Positions 44,434 through 52,027 of a stretch of DNA of 64,000 nucleotides are shown in pieces. The DNA lies in NCBI RefSeq assembly GCF_014138435.1, contig NZ_JACJIM010000008.1, forward strand, positions 1-64,000, written 5' to 3'. Numbering within the stretch: the first letter of the stretch is position 1; each line of letters starts with the position of its first letter. The stretch is from Methylobacterium fujisawaense (GTDB taxonomy: Bacteria; Pseudomonadota; Alphaproteobacteria; Rhizobiales; Beijerinckiaceae). The notes below the pieces were generated by a model. The model was given only the letters and a program-made list of their open reading frames with translations. It was not told the origin of the DNA and did no database searches. The position numbers and the translations under genes were made by a program.

Positions 44434-45876
44434 CTACCGGGCAAGCGCCAGGAGGCGGTCGCAGTCGACATGGGCCGCGATGTGTCGCGCGAGGCCGTCC
44501 AGCGCCGCCTCGACCCCGGCCTCGTAGCCCGGGCCGTCCGAGGCCGTCCCGAGGCGCGCGAGCCAGGTCGCCCGCTGGGCATCGTGGGCGAACAGGCCGT
44601 GCACGTAGGTGCCGGCCACGCGCCCGTCCGCCGAGACCGCCCCGTCCAGGCGCCCGTCGGCGAGGCGCAGGAGCGGCCGGGCGGCGTCGGGGCCCTCCGT
44701 CGCGCCGATATGCATCTCGTAGCCGGCAAACGGAACGCCGTCCGGCAGGCTCGTGCCGGTGACCGCCGCGAGGCGCTTCTCGGGGGTCATGACGGTGTCG
44801 ACGTCGAGGAGCCCGAGGCCCGCCACCGTGCGGGGCGCGCCCTCGATCCCGTGCGGGTCGGCGAGGCTGTTGCCCAGCATCTGGTAGCCGCCGCACAGGC
44901 CGAGCACCCGCCCGCCCCGGCGGACATGGGCGCGCAGGTCGACGTCCCAGCCCTCCTGGCGAAAGGCCTCCAGGTCGTCGATCGTGGTCTTGGAGCCCGG
45001 CAGCAGCACGAGGGCGGCCTCGGCGGGGATCGGCGTGCCGGGCCGGACCAGCACCACCGACACGTTCGGCTCTGCCCGCAAGGGGTCGAGGTCGTCGAAA
45101 TTGGCGATGCGCGGCAGCACCGGCACCGCCACCGTGACGGCTCCGGGCCCGCGCGACTCCGAGCCGGCGAGCCCCAGCACGTCCTCGGCCGGCAGGCGCG
45201 CGGCATCGGGGAAGTGCGGCACGAGGCCCAGAGCCGCCCAGCCGGTGCGCTCGGCGATCAGCCGCATGCCGTCGGCGAACAGGCTCGGATCGCCGCGGAA
45301 GCGGTTGACGAGGAAGCCGGCGATCAGGGCGGCGTCCTCCGGGTCGATCACCGCCTTGGTGCCGACGAGGCTCGCGATCACCCCGCCCCGGTCGATGTCG
45401 CCGACCAGCACCACCGGCGTGTCGGTGGCCCGGGCGAAGCCCATATTGGCGATGTCGCCGGCCCGTAGGTTCACCTCTGAGGCCGAGCCCGCGCCCTCGA
45501 CGAGGACCAGATCCGCCTCCCCGGCGAGCCGGGAGAAGCTGTCGAGGACGGCCGACATCAGCCGGGGCTTCCAGGCCTGGTAGTCGCGCGCCTTCACGGT
45601 GGCGACCATCCGGCCCTGCACCACCACCTGGGAGCCGACCTCGCTCTGCGGCTTGAGCAGGACCGGGTTCATGTGGACGGAGGGCGCCACCCGGGCGGCC
45701 CGGGCCTGGAGGGCCTGCGCGCGGCCGATCTCGCCGCCATCGGCGGTGACGGCGGCGTTGTTCGACATGTTCTGCGGCTTGAACGGCCGGACCCTTAAGC
45801 CCCGCTCCGTGAAGGCGCGCGCCAGCCCCGCCACGAGCAGCGACTTGCCGACATCGGAGCCGGTGCCCTGGATCAT
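44434..45876 (-). CDS. cobQ: Cobyric acid synthase
   Basis: This glutamine-dependent amidotransferase amidates four side chains of adenosylcobyrinic acid a,c-diamide. The 480-residue protein has the N-terminal P-loop-like synthetase domain (MIQGTGSDVGKSLLVAGL, FKPQNMSNNAAVT). The C-terminal class I glutaminase carries the nucleophile Cys in LGLCGGYQML and the His in TYVHGLFAHD. The ATG at 45876 gives the standard beginning, with AAAGG six bases upstream. It comes third in a cobU-cobO-cobQ run, 23 bases after cobO. Confidence 0.95.
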   Translation of the reverse strand: MIQGTGSDVGKSLLVAGLARAFTERGLRVRPFKPQNMSNNAAVTADGGEIGRAQALQARAARVAPSVHMNPVLLKPQSEVGSQVVVQGRMVATVKARDYQAWKPRLMSAVLDSFSRLAGEADLVLVEGAGSASEVNLRAGDIANMGFARATDTPVVLVGDIDRGGVIASLVGTKAVIDPEDAALIAGFLVNRFRGDPSLFADGMRLIAERTGWAALGLVPHFPDAARLPAEDVLGLAGSESRGPGAVTVAVPVLPRIANFDDLDPLRAEPNVSVVLVRPGTPIPAEAALVLLPGSKTTIDDLEAFRQEGWDVDLRAHVRRGGRVLGLCGGYQMLGNSLADPHGIEGAPRTVAGLGLLDVDTVMTPEKRLAAVTGTSLPDGVPFAGYEMHIGATEGPDAARPLLRLADGRLDGAVSADGRVAGTYVHGLFAHDAQRATWLARLGTASDGPGYEAGVEAALDGLARHIAAHVDCDRLLALAR

Positions 45877-45899
45877 CAGGGCCTTTGTCCGCGGCGGGC

Positions 45900-46502
45900 T
45901 CAGAACTCGATCCCTTCCTGCGCCTTCACGCCGGCAGCGAAGTGGTGCTTGACGCTGCCCATCTCGGTGACGAGGTCGGCGGCCTCGATCAGGGCCGGCT
46001 TGGCGTTGCGGCCGGTGACGACCACGTGCAGGTCCGGCCGCCGCGTGCGGAGGGCTTCGACGACGGCGTCGAGGTCGAGATAGTCGTAGCGCAGCGCGAT
46101 GTTCAGTTCGTCGAGGACGAGCAGGCGGATCGTCGGATCGGCCATCAGGCCGGCGGCGACGTCCCAGGCGTGGCGGCAGGCGGCGATGTCTCGGGCCTTG
46201 TCCTGGGTCTCCCAGGTGAAGCCCTCGCCCAGGGTGTGCCACACGACCCGGTCGCCGAAGGCCGCCACGGCGTGGCGCTCGCCGGTATCCCAGCCGCCCT
46301 TGATGAACTGCACCATGCCGACCCGCCAGCCGCGGCCGAGCGCCCGCAGCATCAGCCCCAGCGCCGCCGTGCTCTTGCCCTTGCCCGGACCGGTATGGAC
46401 GAGGAGCAGGCCCTTCTCGAGGGTCTTGGCGGCCACCTCGGCATCCTGGACGGCCTTGCGCTTCTCCATCTTGGCGCGGTGGCGGGCGTCGTCGTCGCTC
46501 AT
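45900..46502 (-). CDS. cobO: Cob(I)yrinic acid a,c-diamide adenosyltransferase
   Basis: CobO adds the upper 5'-deoxyadenosyl ligand to reduced corrinoids. The 200-residue protein has the P-loop HTGPGKGKSTAALGL. It also has MVQFIKGGWDTGE, HTLGEGFTWETQDK and LLVLDELNIALRYDYLD, characteristic of the CobA/CobO/BtuR family. It overlaps cobU by 4 bases (ATGA), showing translational coupling, and its product feeds CobQ. Confidence 0.96.
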   Translation of the reverse strand: MSDDDARHRAKMEKRKAVQDAEVAAKTLEKGLLLVHTGPGKGKSTAALGLMLRALGRGWRVGMVQFIKGGWDTGERHAVAAFGDRVVWHTLGEGFTWETQDKARDIAACRHAWDVAAGLMADPTIRLLVLDELNIALRYDYLDLDAVVEALRTRRPDLHVVVTGRNAKPALIEAADLVTEMGSVKHHFAAGVKAQEGIEF

Positions 46503-47020
46503 GCGGAGGCTCCTGCGGTGGGGGCTTGCGGCTTCACGACCAGCGGCAGGCCGGCCACGGTGAGCACGACCCGGTCGGCCCGGGCGGCGAGCTGCTGGTG
46601 CAGGCGGCCGGCCGCATCGCGGAAGCGGCGGGCGAGGGCGTTGTCGGGCACGATCCCGAGCCCGACCTCGTTGCCGACCAGCACCACCGGGCCGGGCGCG
46701 CCGGCGCAGGCTTCGAGGAGGCGCGCCGTCGCAGCGTCCAGATCGGCCTCGGCGAGGATCAGGTTGGTGAGCCAGAGCGTGAGGCAATCGACCAGGACCG
46801 GCCCTTCGGACGCGGCGACCGCCTCCGGCAGGGCGAGCGGCACGTCGCGGGTGCGCCACGCCCCGGCGCGCCGGGCGCGGTGCTGGGCGATGCGCGCGAC
46901 CATCTCGTCGTCGAAGGCCTGCGCGGTGGCGAGATACAGCCACGGGCCGGGGCAGGCTTCGATCAACCCCTCCGCGTAGGCGCTCTTGCCGGACCGCGCC
47001 CCGCCGAGGACGAGGGTCAT
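46499..47020 (-). CDS. cobU: Adenosylcobinamide kinase / adenosylcobinamide-phosphate guanylyltransferase
   Basis: This bifunctional enzyme activates adenosylcobinamide to its GDP form for lower-ligand attachment. The 173-residue protein has the P-loop LGGARSGKSAYAE, then RDVPLALPEAV, the DCLTLWLTNL helix and VVLVGNEVGLGIVPDN. The start MTLVLGGARS was preferred; MPQSPPRMTL seven codons upstream is an alternative. It is the first gene of the cobUOQ unit and lies 139 bases from tRNA-Glu. No cobalamin riboswitch is visible in that space. Also named cobP in the aerobic pathway. Confidence 0.93.
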   Translation of the reverse strand: MTLVLGGARSGKSAYAEGLIEACPGPWLYLATAQAFDDEMVARIAQHRARRAGAWRTRDVPLALPEAVAASEGPVLVDCLTLWLTNLILAEADLDAATARLLEACAGAPGPVVLVGNEVGLGIVPDNALARRFRDAAGRLHQQLAARADRVVLTVAGLPLVVKPQAPTAGASA

Positions 47021-47159
47021 GCGAGGGGGGGATTGGGGCATCCGTCCTCCATCGCCCCAACCCGGCCCGCGGTCAAACCTGGGTCCTGTGGCACCAGTGC
47101 CGCGCATGAACGGTTGCCGGGCGTCTCCGGTCCGACTATAGAACCCCGGCCTAGCCAGA

Positions 47160-47235
47160 GCGCCCTTCGTCTAGCGGTCCAGGACGTCGCCCTTTCACGG
47201 CGAAAACACGGGTTCGATTCCCGTAGGGCGCGCCA
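47160..47235 (+). tRNA. tRNA-Glu (anticodon UUC)
   Basis: The 76-nt gene with encoded CCA has acceptor stem GCGCCCT/AGGGCGC, D-arm with TAGCGGTCCAGGA, and anticodon stem CGCC/GGCG with loop CTTTCAC giving UUC. The T-arm is CACGGG-TTCGATT-CCCGT. It lies between the cobalamin operon and the metal-homeostasis region. Confidence 0.96.
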
Positions 47236-47266
47236 GCACATTCAAGCCCGTAGCTGAAGGTGCTGG
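47233..47266 (+). terminator. Stem-loop at the 3' end of tRNA-Glu
   Basis: CCAGCAC (47233-47239) pairs with GTGCTGG (47260-47266), and inside TTCA pairs with TGAA after one mismatch, leaving a 10-nt loop. It uses the encoded CCA. It could be the trailer/terminator structure of the tRNA transcript; no T-run follows. Confidence 0.4.
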
Positions 47267-47574
47267 TGCGGCTCACATGGCTGTTTCACACCGTTCGCTC
47301 AGACCGTGCCAGGCCATGGATGCCAGCCCATGGACCCGCGAGTGATGCCCGTTCGGCACGTGAGGGGCGTACGCGGCCCGCTCGGAGGCTGACCGTCCCG
47401 TGGTGGTGCGCCTCCAGCGTGGCGTGCCGCCCGCGGAAGGGGCCTCAGTCCACGGCGAGCGGGCGCCGACGGGCCGGACCACATGCCCCACGCGTCTCAG
47501 CCGGGGGGCCGGATCGCCGGGTTGAAGAGCCGCAGGGAGCGGCCGGCCCCGCGGGAAGAGGCCGACGACCCCGC
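47236..47574. other. Region after tRNA-Glu without a recognised gene
   Basis: These 339 bases between the tRNA and the degraded small gene carry only GC-rich open frames without motifs on either strand. No integrase, transposase or duplicated tRNA 3' end is visible here. Confidence 0.5.
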
Positions 47575-47984
47575 TCACGGGGGCATCGCCAGCATCCGGA
47601 CCGCCAGGGCGACCATCATCACGCTCTCGGTCAGCGCGACGAAGCCGGGCGGCACCGTGCTCGCCCCGCCGGCGCAGGCGCACTCGATGTCGCGCCCTTC
47701 GAGGTCGACCGCCTTGAACACCGCGTTGGCCGGCACGGAGGTCGGCATGTTCGGGCGTGGGCCGCCTTGCCGAGACGGCGCCGCAGGTCGTCGATGAAGG
47801 TCCGGGGCGTCGGTTTGACCGGGGGCTCGTCCTTGAGGCGTTCGGCCTCATCGCGGGCCGTGAGCCTGCGGTCCTCGATCGCGAAGCCCCCGCATTCGCG
47901 CAGGTCCTCGGCCTTCAGGCCGGAGGGACAGAGGCGCTCGGAGGGGGCCATGCGGTGGAGCGTGGCCTTGCGGGCGGCATGCAT
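47575..47984 (-). pseudogene. Frameshifted or overlapping small gene pair of unknown function
   Basis: Two minus-strand frames with gene-like codon use meet near 47750. The first, from ATG 47984, encodes a charged segment beginning MHAARKATLHRMAPSERLC and running to IDDLRRRLGKAAHA. After this its GC-rich third positions vanish. The second, from ATG 47748 in another frame, encodes 57 residues (MPTSVPANAVFKAVDLEGRD then IECACAGGAS) with a hydrophobic helix, ending RMLAMPP. One interpretation is a single gene of about 136 codons broken by a frameshift at 47745-47755. The other is two coupled overlapping genes. The CAC cysteine pair suits the metal-rich context, but I recognise no family. Confidence 0.45.
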
Positions 47985-48063
47985 CGGTTGCCCCTGGACA
48001 GGTGCGGGTGGAATCGGGACGCGGGCCGGGGCGCCCCTGTGGGCGGCCCGGCCCCGGCGGCGA

Positions 48064-48456
48064 CTACCGGCCGTGCCGCTTCAGCCACGCCTCCATGTCG
48101 GCGATCTCCGTGGTCTGGTCGGCGATGATCTTCCGGGCCATCGCCTGCGTGGCGGGGTCCCGGGCGTATTTCAGCGCGACCTCGGCCATGGCGACCGCGC
48201 CCTTGTGGTGCGGGATCATGTGCGTGCGGAAGTCGACGTCGGGGTCGCCGGTGTAGGGGACGTCCATGTCCCTCATCATCGTCTGGTCGGCGGCCTTGAA
48301 CGCCCGGGTCGAGGCGTCGTCCTTCGGGTCCGGCTTCATCGATCCCCTCCCCTGGCCAGACATGGAACCGTGGTCGTGCAGGCCCTGTGTGCGGGCGGTG
48401 CCGGCGAGGCCTGCGGTCAGCAGGGCGGCGGCGAGGAGGGTCCGGGCGACGGTCAT
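48064..48456 (-). CDS. DUF305 periplasmic protein
   Basis: The 130-residue protein has a signal peptide (about 1-24) and the DUF305 core with the HMIPHHKGAVAMAEVAL motif. Its His/Met residues suggest metal, probably copper, binding in a ferritin-like four-helix bundle. An N-terminal His/Met-rich linker (GLHDHGSMSGQGRGSM) supports that. DUF305 proteins commonly accompany copper and silver resistance genes; the role here is inferred. It lies at the 3' end of the RND operon reading on the minus strand. Confidence 0.88.
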   Translation of the reverse strand: MTVARTLLAAALLTAGLAGTARTQGLHDHGSMSGQGRGSMKPDPKDDASTRAFKAADQTMMRDMDVPYTGDPDVDFRTHMIPHHKGAVAMAEVALKYARDPATQAMARKIIADQTTEIADMEAWLKRHGR

Positions 48457-48481
48457 GGAAGAGATCCCTTCGGTGGTCGGT

Positions 48482-48847
48482 TCAGTTGAACTTGCCGCTG
48501 ACGGTGGCCCCGTCCGGGGCGGCGAGCTGCACGGCGCCCTTCGGGCGGTCGCCGAGCGCCGCCGGGGCCTTCCCGGTCAGGCGGTTGCCGTCGGCCGGCT
48601 CCAGCGGCACGCGGGCGGCCTTGCCGCCGGCCACGAGGATGGCCGTGCCCCTGAAGCCCGCGACGGGGACCGGCGCCTGCGTGCCGTCCGACACGTAGAC
48701 GTCGACGGTCTCGCCCCGGGTGACGAGTTCGACGTGGAAGTCGCCGGCGTCGGCGACGCGCCCGCCGTGCCGGCCCGCAGTCTCGTGGGCGTCGGCGGCG
48801 GTTGCGGCCAGCAGGCCGGCGGCAAGGGTCAGGCTCGTTCGGATCAT
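48482..48847 (-). CDS. Small periplasmic protein of metal-efflux clusters
   Basis: The 121-residue product has a signal peptide (about 1-20) and then a beta-rich domain beginning HETAGRHGGRVADAGDFHVELV, with a regular strand pattern to the end. The His-rich start is compatible with metal binding. Similar small proteins often lie beside RND efflux genes, but I know no characterised member. It is 19 bases downstream of the RND pump gene and 25 bases upstream of DUF305, so it belongs to the same operon. Confidence 0.72.
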   Translation of the reverse strand: MIRTSLTLAAGLLAATAADAHETAGRHGGRVADAGDFHVELVTRGETVDVYVSDGTQAPVPVAGFRGTAILVAGGKAARVPLEPADGNRLTGKAPAALGDRPKGAVQLAAPDGATVSGKFN

Positions 48848-48866
48848 GCGCGTGTCTCCTCGGGGG

Positions 48867-51800
48867 TCAGTACGCCTCGGCCGGGCGCGGGGGCGTGCCC
48901 GACGGCGATGGGTGGGCCGGGGCTTCGGCGTGGAGGGCGCGCAGCCGTTCCAGCGACGTGCGGCCGAAGCGCAGGAACAGGACGGGGGTCAGGACGGTGT
49001 CGAGCAGCGTCGCGCTGACGAGGCCGCCGAAGATCGTCACCGCCACCGGGTGCAGGATCTCCTTGCCGGGGCTCGCCGCATCGTAGAGCAGCGGCACCAG
49101 CGCGACGCCCGCCGAGAGCGCCGTCATCAGCACGGGGGTCAGCCGCTCCAGGCTGCCGCGCACCGCGAGGTCGGGCCCGAACGGCACGCCCTCGTGCAGC
49201 GACAGGTTCAGGTAGTGGCTGATCTTCAGGATGCCGTTGCGCGCGACGATCCCGGTCAGCGTGATGAAGCCGATCATCGACGCCACCGAGAGCGGCTGGC
49301 CCACGAGCCAGAGGGCGGCCACCGAGCCGATGAGCGCCAGCGGGACGTTGCCCATGATGATCAGGGCGAGGGCGGCCGAGCGGTAGCGGCTGAACAGGAT
49401 GGCTAAGACCAGGGCCAGGGACAGCGCGGAAAGCGCCGCGATGGTCCGGCTCGCCTCCTCCTGCGCCTGGAAGGTGCCCTCCAGGCTGGTGAAGAAGCCG
49501 GGCGGCAGCGGCTCCTTGGCCACGGCCTCGCGGATGGCCGCCACGACGGTCGCCATGTCGCTTGCGCCGTCGGTGTTGGCCTGGACGACGATGCGGCGGC
49601 GGGCGTTCTCGCGCAGGATCTGGTTCGGCCCGTCCGTCTCGCGGATGTCGGCCACCTGCCGCGCCGGCACCCAGCCCGACGGTGTCTCCAGGAGGAGATC
49701 GCCCAGCCCCGCGGTCGTCCGCCGGTCCTCGGACAGGCGCAGCACCACGTCGAAGCGGCGCACGCCATCCACGATCGTCGAGACCACCCGCCCGTTCGAC
49801 AGGCGGCTGATCTGCTCGACGATTGCGGCCGGCTGAACCCCGTAGAGGGCCGCCCGGGTATAGTCGACCCGCACCTCCAGCTGCGGGATGCGCACCTGCC
49901 GCTCGACCTGCAGGTCGGCGAGGCCCGGAATCGCCGCCAGCCGGTCGCGCAGGGCGTTGGCCACCCGGCGCAGGCCGTCGAGGTCGTCGCCGAACACCTT
50001 CAGGGCGATCTCGGCGCGGACGCCCGAGAGCATGTGGTCGAGCCGGTGCGCGATCGGCTGGCCGACATTCACCGCCACCGGCAGGGCGGCGAGGCGTCCG
50101 CGGATGTCGGCGACGAGCGCCTCCTTCGGACGCGCGGCGTCCGCGTCGAGGGCGACCTCGATCTCGGAGGCGTGGACCCCCTCGGCGTGCTCGTCGAGTT
50201 CGGCGCGGCCGGTCCTGCGGCCCACCGCCTTCACGCCCCGGATGTCGAGGAGCAGCCGCTCGGCGATGAGCCCGACCCGGTCGCTCTCGGCGAGGGAGAT
50301 GCCCGGGCGGAACGTCATGTTGACCGTGAAGGAGCCCTCGTTGAACGGCGGCAGGAAGGCCCGGGGCAGGTTCCAGGCGGCCACGCTCGCGGCCGCCACC
50401 GCCACGGCGACGGCGCCGACGAGCCGGCCCTGGTGCCGGAAGGCGGCCCCCAGCAGGGCGGCGTTGGCCCGCTTGAGCAGGGCCAGGAAGCGGCTGTCGT
50501 GTTGCTCCAGGTTCCTGAGCCCCGGCAGCAGCAGGGAGGCCAGCACCGGGGTCAGGGTGATGGAGGTGAGCAGGCTCGCCAGGATGGAGATGATGTAGGC
50601 CTGCCCCAGGGGGGCGAAGAGCCGGCCCTCGATGCCCGACAGCGCGAAGAGCGGGACGAAGACCAGGATGATGATCAGCGTCGCGTAGACGATGCCGGAC
50701 CGGACCTCGTTCGAGGCCTCCACCACCACCTGGAACACGCTCTTCGGGTTGCCGGCCTTCCGGTTCTCGCCGAGCCGGCGAAAAATGTTCTCGACGTCGA
50801 CCACCGCGTCGTCGACGAGTTCGCCGATGGCGATGGCGAGGCCGCCGAGCGTCATCGTGTTGATGGAGAGCCCGAACAGGTGGAACACCGCGGCGGTCGT
50901 CAGCACCGAGACCGGGATGGCGAGTAGCGAGATGGCCGTGGTCCGGACGTTCAGCAGGAAGGCGAACAGCACCACCGCCACCACCAGTACCGCCTCGACG
51001 AGGACGCCCTCGACGTTGCGGATCGAGGTCTCGATGAAGTCGGCCTGCCGGAACAGGATCCGGTCGGCCCGGATGCCGGCCGGCAGCGTCGGCGCCATCT
51101 CCTTCAGGGCGGTCTCGATCCTGCGGGTGAGCCGCACCGTATCGACGTCGGGCTGCTTCTCCACCGAGACGATGACCGCGGGCTTGGCCATGTACCCGGC
51201 GTCGCCGCGCTTCACCTTCGCGGCGAAGGAGACCTCGGCAACCTGGCGCAGGGATACGGGCGCGTCGTTGACCGTCGCGACCACGAGGTTGCGCAGGTCG
51301 TCGAGGCTCAGGGTGCGGCCGATGTTCCGGATCAGGTACTCGCGGGCGTTCTGGTCGGTGAAGCCTCCGCCGGCATTCGTGCCGAACTGCGCGAGCGCGG
51401 TCTCCAGCTGCGCGTTGGTCACCCCGAGCGCGCGCATGGCGGCCGGGTTCGGGCCGATCCGGAACTGGCGCACCTCACCGCCGATGGGGATGACCTGCGC
51501 GACGCCCGGAATGGTCAGCAGCCGCGGCCGCAGGGTGAAGTCCGCGACCTCGCGCACCTGCATCGGGCTCGCCGTCGCGCTCGTGACCGCCACCAGCAGG
51601 ATCTGGCCCATGATGGAGGAGATGGGGGCCATCACCGGGGTCACGCCCCGGGGCAGCTGGTTCTGCACGAGCGCCAGACGCTCCGCGACCTGCTGGCGAT
51701 TCCGGTAGATGTCGGTGCCCCAGTCGAACTCGACATAGGTGATGGACAGCCCCACGCCCGAGACCGAGCGCACCCGGGTGACGCCCGGGAGTCCGTTCAT

Positions 51801-52016
51801 CCGGGTCTCGATGGGGTAGGTGACGAGCTGCTCGACCTCCTGGGGGGCGTACCCCTCCGCCTCCGTCATGAGGGTGACGGTCGGCTTGTTGAGATCGGGG
51901 AAGACGTCGACCGGCAGCTTGGTGGCGGCGAAGGCGCCGTACAGCACCAGCGCCGCGGCGAGCGCGAGGACGAGCAGGCGGTTGCGGACCGACTGGCCGA
52001 CGAGGACGGTGAACAT
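48867..52016 (-). CDS. CusA/CzcA-family heavy-metal efflux RND permease
   Basis: This 1049-residue, twelve-helix inner-membrane pump is of full length, with two large periplasmic loops. In the transmembrane-4 region it reads AIGELVDDAVVDVENIFRRL. The family's first relay Asp (as in DFGxIVDGAVVxxEN) is Ala here, the second Asp and the Glu are kept, and a Glu is present three residues after the missing Asp. This marks a divergent branch of heavy-metal RND pumps, and the transported ion cannot be assigned. The start MFTVLVGQSV follows the adaptor stop by 11 bases. No outer-membrane factor gene is present. Confidence 0.88.
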   Translation of the reverse strand: MFTVLVGQSVRNRLLVLALAAALVLYGAFAATKLPVDVFPDLNKPTVTLMTEAEGYAPQEVEQLVTYPIETRMNGLPGVTRVRSVSGVGLSITYVEFDWGTDIYRNRQQVAERLALVQNQLPRGVTPVMAPISSIMGQILLVAVTSATASPMQVREVADFTLRPRLLTIPGVAQVIPIGGEVRQFRIGPNPAAMRALGVTNAQLETALAQFGTNAGGGFTDQNAREYLIRNIGRTLSLDDLRNLVVATVNDAPVSLRQVAEVSFAAKVKRGDAGYMAKPAVIVSVEKQPDVDTVRLTRRIETALKEMAPTLPAGIRADRILFRQADFIETSIRNVEGVLVEAVLVVAVVLFAFLLNVRTTAISLLAIPVSVLTTAAVFHLFGLSINTMTLGGLAIAIGELVDDAVVDVENIFRRLGENRKAGNPKSVFQVVVEASNEVRSGIVYATLIIILVFVPLFALSGIEGRLFAPLGQAYIISILASLLTSITLTPVLASLLLPGLRNLEQHDSRFLALLKRANAALLGAAFRHQGRLVGAVAVAVAAASVAAWNLPRAFLPPFNEGSFTVNMTFRPGISLAESDRVGLIAERLLLDIRGVKAVGRRTGRAELDEHAEGVHASEIEVALDADAARPKEALVADIRGRLAALPVAVNVGQPIAHRLDHMLSGVRAEIALKVFGDDLDGLRRVANALRDRLAAIPGLADLQVERQVRIPQLEVRVDYTRAALYGVQPAAIVEQISRLSNGRVVSTIVDGVRRFDVVLRLSEDRRTTAGLGDLLLETPSGWVPARQVADIRETDGPNQILRENARRRIVVQANTDGASDMATVVAAIREAVAKEPLPPGFFTSLEGTFQAQEEASRTIAALSALSLALVLAILFSRYRSAALALIIMGNVPLALIGSVAALWLVGQPLSVASMIGFITLTGIVARNGILKISHYLNLSLHEGVPFGPDLAVRGSLERLTPVLMTALSAGVALVPLLYDAASPGKEILHPVAVTIFGGLVSATLLDTVLTPVLFLRFGRTSLERLRALHAEAPAHPSPSGTPPRPAEAY

Positions 52017-52027
52017 CGCGGGCCTCC

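Noticed and set aside
47021..47159. Cobalamin riboswitch upstream of cobU
   Set aside because: The space is short and no B12-box or the paired core of the riboswitch could be recognised on the minus strand.
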